Origin: Aricia agestis
Lineage: Eukaryota; Arthropoda; Insecta; Lepidoptera; Lycaenidae
Length of the DNA stretch: 64,000 nucleotides
Assembly (NCBI RefSeq): GCF_905147365.1
Contig: NC_056420.1
Coordinates: forward strand, 4,908,001-4,972,000
Reading direction: 5' to 3'
Position 1 is the stretch's first letter, and each line of letters opens with the position of its first letter. A model generated the notes under the pieces. The model was not told the DNA's origin. It saw only the letters and a list, made by a program, of their open reading frames with translations, and made no database searches. Shown one piece after another: positions 1-10,736 of the stretch. Both the position numbers and the translations under genes were made by a program.

Positions 1-42
1 TATGTCCCCGATTTGCATAGGAATCAACTTCTCTGATAGTAC
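1..42. repeat. MITE family A, truncated at window edge
   Basis: Ends GGAATCAACTTCTCTGATAG, the conserved terminal inverted repeat of family A; the rest is outside the window. Confidence 0.7.
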
Positions 43-1857
43 ATAAGTATTTTGTTACACCTAAAAATATGTATAAAAAATAAATACACTCTTATTTCAA
101 TTTAAAAAATCACTTATTAAATATAAAAAATATTATAAAGTTATTAAGTAAAATATGTCCATTTTCGGTAATTCTATAATACAAACTGTCAAAAAAACAA
201 TAATTTGTATTAGATTTCGTTTACTGTCTACACCCCTATTATTGTATTCCTGCCTAATTACTGGTCAATAGTATGCTAAATACTTACATGACACTAATAA
301 AAGACAATAAAATTAATTATTTGATTATCTAAAAATAATTTAAAATTTTCCCCGGTTTGGGGAAAATTTCCCCACTTTGTTATGGACATTACTGACCTGT
401 TGAAGTTGAATTAATATTTACATTATTTTATCAAAATACTTTAAAAATATGTTATCTTACCTATGAAATATTATTCCTTGGTGTTTTTTGTGTAAGGTTG
501 TATTGTTCTTGCACCATTTTACAACACAAGATAGCATATTTATTTTTATTTATGAATGACAAAGATGTGTCACCGCGATGCAGTCTAATTGCGTAATGGC
601 GGTACGATCGGCTTATTTCAGTGCGAGTGTGCGTGCAAGATGTGTACATATGATCGCCTGGGCTTATTAAGGGTGCTTCACTCATTTCTTAATGGCGATC
701 CGTCCGTATTTTTTTTACGTCCGTGGTAAGAGGTATAATATTATTTCTGTAGATCTTAGTAGGTTCTAATCACTTGTTTATAAGCAGTAGTTCTCTAAAT
801 ACTAAATAGGTGGCCACTTCAAAACATTGTACTCTAATTACTTCCTGTGGTACAACGGTACTCACTTACGTTACGTTATTGTAAACAAACTATTTTATTT
901 ACAACACCGCTCCATAGAATCTGATATGCTCACTCCTTACAATGGTTTCTTACAGTAGGAACCACGGTCCAAACCAGGAAGCAAGTCACATAAACAAATC
1001 CCAAAATTGGTAATCTGACATTAGTTTGAACGACGAAATGATTCATAAAACTAATTCATGCTTATGTTAGTACAAAATATTAGTTAGGACTACCTATTCA
1101 ATGCTATTTTGCCTACTAAGTTTTTAAAATATTTTAATTGATAAAAAAAGTACAGCCAAACATACAACTCCTATTTTGGAAGTCGGTTAAAAGCAAATAT
1201 TAGTTTAGTTTTATCGCAAGAGAGACGAAGGACTTAAACTTTGGTCTAAATAATTAGTTGAATACCGTCAAATTTCAAGCTACGAACTTTGCTACGAAGT
1301 GCTACGAAATGTTTTCTTTTGTTCGTCAAGACGTATTCCTTCCTTTTAAAATATATTAATATAATATTTTGAGTTCTATTTAAAACAAATCTTCACTTAA
1401 AGTAGTTTTTTTCAGATAAAAAATAATTAAGTATTTGATTTTGATGCAATCCTTGGGCTGGCTGGATTTATATGCGTCCGCCCGAACGCGCGGTTTGGCG
1501 GCTAAAATGCGAAATTACATCAAATCAAATGTATTTTACGATTTATTTAAATAACGGCGCGGTTGTGCTCTCATTTACTTAATATATTTGCTTGTAATCT
1601 CGCGGCGTAGCCGCTGGACCGCGCGTTCGCGCCGTCGCATATAAATTCAGCCAAGATGACTTTCCGATTTTTGCTGCGAGCCCCCGCGCCGACAAAAATT
1701 CAAATAAAATGCCGTGTTATGACATAGGCTTCATTTTACTCTACGCCTGCGCCACTAGCTTTTACGCCACAAGCGGCGGCAGCATGGGTGATGGGTCGCC
1801 ACACACATGTCAGTAGAAAATGATACCTATAGTACTTAATGATACCTATATGTCATT

Positions 1858-2019
1858 AACGGCCGTTCCCAATATTTGATCTATCTCTGGTTTTGCCCTA
1901 CTAGAGATAGGAATAGCTCACATTAGACATTAGAGACATATATTTTATGTCAATTCTATGTTAGCTGCGATCGGTTGTATGTCAAACCAGAGATAGATTG
2001 AATATTGGGAACGGCCGTA
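1858..2019. repeat. Palindromic MITE, ~160 bp
   Basis: Arms of ~35 bp, ACGGCCGTTCCCAATATT at the left and its reverse complement at the right, with one near-identical stretch ATCTATCTCTGGTTT. Single copy in this window. Confidence 0.8.
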
Positions 2020-2798
2020 AGTGTCTTTTTATTTGACTTTCTGTCGGTCGCGGCTAGCCGCGTAAATATCGGAAACTCACTTTTAGTTTTTGTAACTTTG
2101 TAACCTAGGCGTACAAAATAGTAAACCCAGTGCCTTCATTATCTTCGGTGACTAATATTTAACTGCGTTACATTCAATTACTTTTGTGGGAAAAGTACTA
2201 CATACAGTACAAAAATCACGACATCCATAAAATAATCGTAACTTGACTATTTAGACTAACGACTAAACGTGCAAATTAAGTGAGCCACTAAACTTATTGG
2301 GGTCATTTGAGGACACCTCACGTTTTATTTTATCGCGTTATAACTCGTCGTAAAATCGTGTTATACTTTTTTATTTTTATGCAAATACAAATAACTTTTA
2401 TTATAAGTACACAAAATTTAATTTGGAGTCCAATTATTTCCAATAATTATTACCAAACTAACTACTGTTACACACGAGCGTATATATAGCTTTGGTAAGG
2501 GGCACGATTTCACAAGTAAGATGGCAAGTAATGCCTTATAAACGAACATGCTATTACACCTATTAGTTATTACAATGCAATAAATACGTCATTCCAAAGC
2601 CGTGAAATTTAACCCCAAGTCCATATACTTAATATTTTAAAACATAACAGTTAGCTTTCGCACGGTTTCTTTGCAGTATGATTTAGTCCTTACTCCTTCG
2701 GTTGGATTTATTTGCGGCGGCCCAAACGCGCGGCTTGGTGGCTACACCGCGAGACGACAAGCAAATGTAATATTATTATAATTATTATGTAAGGCCGT

Positions 2799-2995
2799 GC
2801 GCCCTTTGCGACTTTTTGTAGCGATGCAGTCGCAATACTGTCGCATATTGCATCGATACAGTCGCAATACAGTCGCTAGCTGTGTGTTTTGTATGGAGCT
2901 GCAAATGCGACTAACGCGCGATAGTATAGTGATGCAGTCGTATCTCGTGCGCTTCATAGTCGCGCAACTGCATCGCTACTAAAAGTCGCAGTGGG
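2799..2995. repeat. Palindromic MITE, ~195 bp
   Basis: TGCGACTTTTTGTAGCGATG at the left matches the reverse complement of the right arm with small differences. The interior is rich in ACAGTCGCAATA-type units. Opposed short open frames over it are artefacts. Confidence 0.7.
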
Positions 2996-4217
2996 CGAAG
3001 GCTCTAAATAATAGAGCGACCGCGCCGCTTTAACATCACGGTGCAGCGGCCAAAACTCACGTTCGCGCGGTCGCATAAGTCCGCCTTACTAAATTTTTGA
3101 GACTGTCGTGTCCCTATCAATATGCAAAGAGTAATTTTCCTTGAGCATTTCATCAGGAGCAATGAAAGTACAATTTAATCCTGTTGACAGTGAGTCACGG
3201 TGGATGTGAGTCGTTAGTCTTGCGACAGTACTGCGTAGTAAGTCGTTGAACTAATACAACTATTGGGTCACTCAGAAAATGGGTCATTACTTTTTTTAAA
3301 GCCAGTTCCGATGCTCTAAAACCCAGTTAAGCTCAGCTCTCTTTTTCCATCAGTATTATGGTGTAGGTTATACAGGGTGCTTAAGGATGCGTGTGTTTCT
3401 AATAATATAGTTAGTGTTCACTGTGAAAGTAGTAGCGCTAAAAGAGCAATTATTTTTATGATTTGTATGGGCAAGCCCTCCGGCGTCATGAACTGGCTCA
3501 TTCTTTTTTTTTTTGATGCGCAGGGGAAACCCATCATAGGTGCCCCGGGTTGGGGGATGTGTCTCAGTTACTGAAGCACCCCGGGAGTGTGTGGGACTCC
3601 CGACGTCGGGCTTACCCACGACAACCACCTGCGGTTTGCCTTCAGCCGTATACTGAGGGATGTCTTGGATTTGTCTAACACAGGACTCCCTCCACGACCG
3701 GCGAATTGGCCCATCCTAAAGTATTATAACGTAGGTTTTTTACGCACTGTATACCTACCAGTTACCACAGCAGAAATATAAATATAATTCAGAGTATACC
3801 ACCGCCTTCGGTCGAAAGATCTTCCTTTTCGGCCACCACGCATAATCCCACAACGGGTTTTGGTGTTGGCTTTCGGTGTATTGTGAACACAACTAGCTAA
3901 TACTTTCATATTGTTAAGACGAATGGTTTAAAACAGTTGTGTCTGTTCTAGAATAAATAATTTAGTATATCGTCATGTCACAGTATTACAATAATAATAT
4001 TTTATGTTACGTTTCAAGTGAGCGAGTAAAATTTGAAACTCAAGACCTAAATTACTCAGAGTAATCAGGTCATAACTCATAAAGTATACAATATACGTAG
4101 GATCAGGTCTGGAGCATAGATTATTAAATAGTTACTACGCTATCGCATCTAGGGTAGTCTTTTACATAATGCGGCAGTGATTATGTATTTTGCGACGCGT
4201 CATTTTGCGAGTCTTTG

Positions 4218-4379
4218 TACTATCAGAGAAGTTGATTCCTAGGCAGATGAGGGACCTACGTAGTTTGGTCGCATTACGTCAAACCCAGCCGACAGATCAC
4301 AATTAACATTGAATTGACATGATCCGACCAAATGACGTTGGTCTGTGAACTGCCTAGGAATCAATTTCCTCGATGGTAC
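4218..4379. repeat. MITE family A, complete copy
   Basis: About 160 bp with inverted termini TATCAGAGAAGTTGATTCCT and its counterpart AGGAATCAATTTCCTCGATG, TAC at both outer edges. Other copies: 12697, 18998, 22370, 24422, 62106 (split) and 63517. Confidence 0.85.
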
Positions 4380-4951
4380 AAATGACCCTTAGCACCTAAT
4401 AATTGACGAATAATTTGATAACAAAAAAGCAAACTTAAAATTTGCTTACAGATTAGGTACACATAGAGGCGTGACATGCAAAATAAAGTCAAGGTTTATA
4501 GCTCGGTACATACAGTATTGTCTACAGAGTATGTTATCTGCAATTCACAATGGCCGATCGGCCAATAAAGTAACCGAATGGAGGCTGATTTACCTAAGTA
4601 TTAAGCTGATGCTATAACCAATATCACTTCTTTGTTTACTAGACGTTCCGCGCGGCTCTGCCCGCTTAAGTACAGAAGTAACTGGATGACCGAGCTTTGC
4701 TTTGCTTTGCTCGGTATATCAAACACTCATTGACTTCGTGTTACTTGATAACGCCATCTGCTGGTCGTTAAAACAATTAGTTGCTAACAAAATAGTATTA
4801 TTATTCGCCAATAGATGTCAGGAAGAGTCATATCTTTCAGTTTATCGATTATCGATAAAACACGAATAAAAAGACATTTTCTGAAAATGATTCCAAGCTT
4901 TATCGCCCCCGAAACCCCCTATATACTAAATTTCATGAAAATCGTTGGAGC

Positions 4952-4953
<2 letters not shown>

Positions 4954-5040
<87 letters not shown>
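4954..5040. repeat. (AT)n microsatellite
   Basis: About 43 uninterrupted AT dinucleotides, immediately followed by a 40-bp palindrome arm. Open frames of poly Ile-Tyr over it are artefacts. Confidence 0.97.
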
Positions 5041-5044
<4 letters not shown>

Positions 5045-5077
5045 CTCGCGGAATCTTATATCTTTAAACGAGCAATT

Positions 5078-5137
<60 letters not shown>

Positions 5138-5174
5138 AATTGCTCGTTTAAAGATATAAGATTCCGCGAGAACA
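5041..5174. repeat. 40-bp perfect inverted repeat around an (AT)27 core
   Basis: Arm 5041-5080 (TGTTCTCGCGGAATC...) is the exact reverse complement of 5135-5174, separated by 54 bp of AT repeat. It could extrude as a long hairpin or cruciform and has the shape of a small foldback element. Confidence 0.95.
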
Positions 5175-5377
5175 CTGTACATTTTCCAGCAAAAAAGGAG
5201 CCTAACTCCTTCGCGTGGTCTACTCTTTATGTACAGTGACAATTGAATTCATGAAAACTAGTCCAATAGTCCAATTTTTTCATCTAAATACCAATCAATA
5301 CCTCTCTAGATAATAAATCGTTTACAGTAAATTAGAAGAGTCACAAAACTTCATTTTAATGTAACTAGTTTTACTAA

Positions 5378-5610
5378 AATTTATGATACCTAATTTGAAA
5401 TACAAATCTGTCAAAGTTGCATATTATTTATTTCTTATAGAAACTCAAGTAAAATAACTCGAACGGACTATACTATCGATAGCAAAATACTATACTATCG
5501 ATAGTAAAATATACATCACTAGCACACGCACACATTGACAGATCGAAAATGGTCACGCATTTTCGGGTTGTCAGGTGGTCTATACGACAGTATATAAGTC
5601 TATGGGTATG
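5378..5610 (+). repeat. Interspersed repeat R1 with paired TATCGATA sites
   Basis: Begins TTATGATACCTAATTTG and contains ACTATCGATAGCAAAATAC then ACTATCGATAG, and a CACACATTGACAGATC tail. A second copy lies at 50888-50933 plus 52044-52225, split by an insertion. Confidence 0.85.
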
Positions 5611-6460
5611 ACCAACGTCAGTAAATGAAAATTCTGAAAAGTTGTCAGCCATGTAAACAGAGAATGTAAGTTACAGATATACCGTCGTACGTTGCCGTAA
5701 ATTAAAAAATGCATTTTTGCAGTGATTGTCCTAGAATGTTAACAAAGTTGATGCTTATTGCTCGACCAGATCCAAAACTTTGCAATAGGCTCAAACTACT
5801 TAAGCACAAAACAATTGACCGCAACAACTGCATGAGTTTCTTACGTCGGTTCTTCTCGCAGGGTTAGTTCCCGAACCGGTGGTAGGAATCATGTTGACTT
5901 TGAGAGAACATTTGCAAAAAATTATTCTAGAAATAAAAAAAAATTGAGTTTGAGTAAGTTTTTGGACATTATGGCATATTCGGCATCCGTATTACTACTG
6001 TAAATCTGAGTGTATCTCGTCTGTCGGTTGGTACCGTACTCTGTTACCTCTTCAAGCCCAAACCGCTGGACTGATACTGCTATTTGGTATGGAGATACTT
6101 TGAGTCCTAAAAAAGGACATACAGTACTTTTTTTTACTAGCCTATACTGTTGGGCAAAGGCCTCCCTCCTTCCATCTGTCTCCAACGCCACCGCAGGCCA
6201 GCCTGGCTAGTAGGCATCCAGTTTATCTCGCCATCTTTTTCGAGGCCGTTCATGGTGATGTCGTCCGTCCTCTGGTACCCACTCTGTGGTGACCTTAGAA
6301 TAGTTATATTATATCCCAAAAAAAATATATTTTATTATTGTTCGAATTTTGGCGCAACGGAGTTGCGGGCTTCATCTAACGTCTTATACAGTGTGTTACT
6401 CCTCTATCCTTGTATCTACAAGGAACACGTGCACACCCTAAAGTATTATCATTATCACTT

Positions 6461-6799
6461 TTTTTTTTATGAAATAAGGGGGCAAACGAGCAAACGGGTC
6501 ACGTGATGGAAAGCAACTTCCGTCGCCCATGGACACTCGCAGCATCAGAAGAGTTGCAAGTGCGTTGCCGGCCTTTTAAGAGGGAATAGAGTAATAGGGC
6601 GGGTAGGGAAGGGAAGGGAAGGGAATAGTTGAGGGTAGGGAAGGGAATGGGGTAGGGGTTAGGGGATTGGGCCTCCGGTAAACTCACTCACTCGGCGAAA
6701 CACAGCGCAAGCGCTGTTTCACGCCGGTTTTCTGTGAGAACGTGGTATTTATCCGGTCGAGCCAGCCCATTCGTGCCGAAGCATGGCTCTCCCACGTAT
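6461..6799 (+). repeat. Family C interspersed repeat
   Basis: Full-length-looking copy from GGGGGCAAACGAGCAAACGG to GGCTCTCCCACGTA, with an AGGGAAGGG purine tract. Fragments of the family occur at ~20286-20350, ~57410-57446 and ~61255-61385. Confidence 0.75.
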
Positions 6800-6820
6800 T
6801 ATTTTTGTTACACCTGTACC

Positions 6821-7085
6821 TATATAAAATTCTCGTGTCACAATGTTAGTTACCGTACTTCTCCGAGACGGCTTTACTGATTTTTACCAAATTTTATATT
6901 ATGCATATTCAGTAGGTCTGAGAATCGGCTGACTGACGCCGATCATTGTTTGTGCGACGGGATAGCGATGGACGTTGCCATGTGCGTTATATTTAGTCAC
7001 TTCAATAAAAATATAATATGGGCGAAATACTTTATATGGCAAGACAACGTTTGCAGGGACAGCTATAATAGTATATTATTATATA
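6821..7085 (+). repeat. Family D interspersed repeat (copy 1)
   Basis: Starts TATATAAAATTCTCGTGTCA and ends near GGGACAGCTATAATA. Copy 2 at 9237-9569 ends GCCGGGACAGCTAGTAA. Both share TTTGTGCGACGGGATAGCGA. Non-coding, possibly Helitron-derived. Confidence 0.65.
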
Positions 7086-7099
7086 GTTCAACAGCATTG

Positions 7100-9236
7100 A
7101 TAAGAGCTGGTTTTCATGGTATGCCTAGGGCGGGAGGCCTGATTCTCATAATTCGAATGTCACTAGATTAAACACTATACTATTTCTCTTGCTCGAATCA
7201 GTAAACCACTCGTGCGAGTAACATTGTTGGTGGCTTACAAAACAAGTGATTCAATGCATTAAATTAGACCTGTATTTAAGCCATTGATTGGACTTGTTAA
7301 TTGAATAAGTATTTTTTAAGTAGAAGAACCTTGAGTGTAGCCATAGACTAAGGAAAATCTAGTCTCTGGTGTAGCTAAGATTATTTACATAGAAGAGTTT
7401 GTAGATTTTGTAGCGCAGGCGGGTTTTCAAAGATCGAAATAGGCTTTCTAAGGGTTCCATTGTAGCTGCGTAGCCGACCAATGATCTTGCTTTGGCATCA
7501 CTTACATGAACATGTTGAAAAACCGAGTATCTACACCTGTATTGTATACTTAATTACAAATCGTATTTACAGAAGTCGAGCAAATCGCCTGCCATTGTTC
7601 CTCACTCAATATATTTTGTTCTTCCTCGATTGTGTTGACAGGTGTGATTAACCTTTTGTCTGAAATTTTTAGATTACAATTGCCAAAAAATGTTTTGTAC
7701 ATCATTTTCATCATAAAATTTTTAAAAGATAATGTATTCTTGTATTTAATATGATTCATGGCCTGCTAACGTCAACGTGGATATATTTTACAAATCTTTT
7801 GTTATATATTTTCTCTTCATTGATAGGAAGATCGACGGAGAAATCATGATTTTCAACCAAAGTTCAGGGAAAAGAAGAGGGTTAAAATTACTCATTCCTA
7901 GTTTCTAAGGTTTTTGACAACTTTCCTTGATTGGCTAACGTCGAAGCCGTTAACCAATCAACTAAGTCATTGAAGAGATAAACTCTTAACAAAAATCCCC
8001 AGAAACTATAAATACACTTGTTAGCTGCTTAACGCGTGTAATAATTTGATTTGCATCACTATTGCATGCTGTTACCGTCTTGATAAGATTTGAATTAAAT
8101 AAATTGAGCATTTCATAGAGAACAAAGATTCTATAGTAGGTGCCTACCATTTTAAATAGTTTCAGTTATCAGTAGTTCTTACTTACTTCATCTCTATTAC
8201 TTCTCTATTTTGTCATATATCAGTAGCTAATTTCCATTTACGTCATTTATTTTAGCGGCAAAATTCATTCACATCTGCTTCATCACCTTGCCAATGCAAT
8301 GTAAACAAACAACTTTAAGCGCGTCCAAATTTTATTTTATCATAAACTGCCATTTTCATCTTGAATAACTATTTAAGGTCTGTTTGTCTAAGGCCTAATT
8401 TCACAAACTTTTGTTAGTGCTAACAGCTTGTTAAAATGTCATGAATAACGAAATGTGATACATTTCGTTTTTCATATGAATGAATATCCAATTTGGTATA
8501 TTGGAAACATTTAAATATTATGACGGACATAGAAAGCGGAAATCAAATATTATGATACTCTGCGGAAATATTTTTTATAAATATGTAGAATGTAGATAAA
8601 TATGTAGGAATGTGTATAAAAAGTTCAGGATCCCTGTATCAGGCAAATAGCTTGTAGATATTATCTCGCGGGACTATTGTGCTGGCGAGATGTGCTGATA
8701 CAAACTTACTATGACTAATACTACTAGTTTGTACTAGATGTAGTACTAATTTACTAGAACATACTAGCGGAAACTTTGTTAGTATACCGCAACTTTGGCC
8801 AAAATTTTAATTTTTGTATTTACTTAACCTCAATCATCACAATCTAAACGTTTATAAATTAAAAAAAAAAACACTTTTTAATCACTTAACATGCATTTAC
8901 ACGGCTGAATATAAAGATTATAATAATTAACTATTCGTGTTACGATTACGATGTTAACGATTACTCGATGTTAACACGAAACAAATTATTAATCGTTCAC
9001 ACGATTAATAAGGACCTTCGTTTGTACTACAAGTGCAACCTTATCTATAGTATACCCCATGGCCAATACTAATGTAATTTATGTAAGTTATGAGTAGGTA
9101 CTGGGTACCTAATAAATTAATAATATAAATAAATTATTAGGTATTAGGCACAAATAAAATAAATGAAATAACTACTTATTAGATGTATTCAAGATGTATT
9201 ACAAAGCTAATACGGTATGTGCAAAGAAAAATTATC
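7100..9236. other. Intergenic stretch without recognisable features
   Basis: AT-rich sequence. I see no gene, no clear terminal repeats and only short open frames without family features. Confidence 0.5.
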
Positions 9237-9569
9237 TTATATATAAAATTCTCGTGTCACAACTCACAATGTTAGGCCGCATACTCCTCCGAAACGGCTT
9301 TACTGATTTTAACCAAATTTTATATGCATATTCAGTGGGTCTGAGAATCAGCTACTGGGTACTTTTTATATTGATAAGTGCATTTGTTGATTATATAATA
9401 GTAAATTATTACAACTCGAGACTAACGGCGACCATTGTTTTGTGCGACGGGATAGCGACGGACGTTGCCATGGTGACATTGGTGACATACTTATTTTAGT
9501 CACTTCAATAAAATAATACGATCGAAATACTTTATATGGCAAAGAAACGTTTGCCGGGACAGCTAGTAA
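9237..9569 (+). repeat. Family D interspersed repeat (copy 2)
   Basis: Longer copy of the 6821 element, ending CGGGACAGCTAGTAAATAAA. Confidence 0.65.
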
Positions 9570-9690
9570 ATAAATAAAATGAAATGGTTTTTCTTATCAG
9601 CAAGATGTTGTATATTGAGAGCTATACAGTTTTTTGGGAAAAAATATCGTACCTATGTACTTTCCGGACACTAAATTAATTATTTATTAA

Positions 9691-10156
9691 GAGGAGTCCA
9701 CACCGCCCTTTTTTCCATACAAACGTTGTCCCCTGTTTCCTCCCTGGATAATGCTAGTAGAGTTATAATGTTTTTCCTGAATATCTACGGCCACTAATAC
9801 AATGTCCCTATGTTTTCTTTTTTTTCATAATTTAATTATTAAATAAGATATGAACGTTCAAAAACCCAAAAAAAATGGCCAGATTTTCCACTGTGTTCAA
9901 ACGTCCAGAAAACAGATTTGGCTAGATTATACAAAAAAAGCAAAACATAGGAACACAGCTCAAGCCTTTTTTTAATCTTTAAGTACTTAAATCGGTTAAG
10001 TTTTGGAGAAGGAATCAGGGGACAACGAATCGTTGATTTTCTGGATTTTCTGCAGTTGTCTCTATCGCGTTCTGCGGTATAGGCTTGAGGCAAGGGAGAC
10101 AGCTATAGATATTACACGTACTTTTTTTTCATTTCTCTAGCCCCTGTTGTATCCTC
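9691..10156. repeat. TTAA-flanked MITE (family E, copy 1)
   Basis: TTAA immediately outside each end (9687-9690, 10157-10160), termini GAGGAGTCCACACC and GTTGTATCCTC. About 95% identical by eye to the copy at 52950-53422. A TTAA duplication is typical of piggyBac-type elements. Confidence 0.8.
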
Positions 10157-10248
10157 TTAAGTATATTTTTCTCTACGGAAAAGACTGAGTTACTTATATA
10201 ACTTTTTATCGAATAACGAAACTTCTGGATAAGCTAATAATAAAACTA

Positions 10249-10388
10249 AGGGCCTATTTTACCACTTCCTGATAAGTGACGAATAGGCTATCCACCAATT
10301 AACTTGACAGATCAAGTATGGAGAATCTGTCAAAAAAGTTGTGAATAGCCTATTCGGAACTATATCAGAATGTGGTGAAACAGGCCCT
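10249..10388. repeat. MITE family B (copy 1)
   Basis: Termini AGGGCCTATTTTACCACTT and GTGGTGAAACAGGCCCT. Interior CTTGACAGATCAAGTATGG and GTTGTGAATAGCCTATTC shared with 24748 and 55107. Confidence 0.85.
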
Positions 10389-10699
10389 AAGTGATTGTAA
10401 GGGTATGATGATATAATAATATCATACCCTATATATAATAACTATCGCTACCCATACAGGTTTCACCAGAGTAAATGATTATTTGATTAAATGTTTCACC
10501 ATCAGGCATCAGGCGTATCGCTATAGTGATTAATAATACAACATGTTGTAGTCTTGTATTTGAGTTATTAAAAATAACAACAATAATACAATATAATTAT
10601 TTATTATGTTTGTTTCAGACGAGCCGAGTGCCGCCGGAATCGAACCCCCTGTAAACTCTAGTCCGCGAGACCGACACCCCCGCTGCCCGCCCGCATAGG

Positions 10700-10736
10700 A
10701 TGGTAGAAACTGACCCTGGGCCTAAGAGACCTCACA
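10700..10736 (+). CDS. SV2-like exon 1 (coding part)
   Basis: Encodes the first 12 residues (MVETDPGPKRPH) and one base of codon 13, and ends at CACA|gtgagt. The exon continues upstream as 5' UTR to an acceptor at about 10619 (tttgtttcag), so at least one more non-coding exon lies upstream, possibly outside this window. Confidence 0.85.

Larger units (their letters stand above)
43..4217. other. Repeat-bearing flank, no gene recognised
   Basis: Apart from the two palindromic MITEs it holds G family-like fragments near 1655 and 2040, a family F fragment at ~3371-3450 and a GC-richer unassigned stretch at ~3470-3850 that may be the 3' part of a retroelement. Confidence 0.45.

Noticed and set aside
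4815..5242. Open frames of 107 and 114 codons with long Ile-Tyr runs
   Set aside because: Produced by the AT microsatellite and palindrome.
6150..6506. 118-codon plus-strand open frame
   Set aside because: It runs across an interspersed repeat, an inserted retroelement tail (TGGGCAAAGGCCTCCC) and the edge of family C; no domain.
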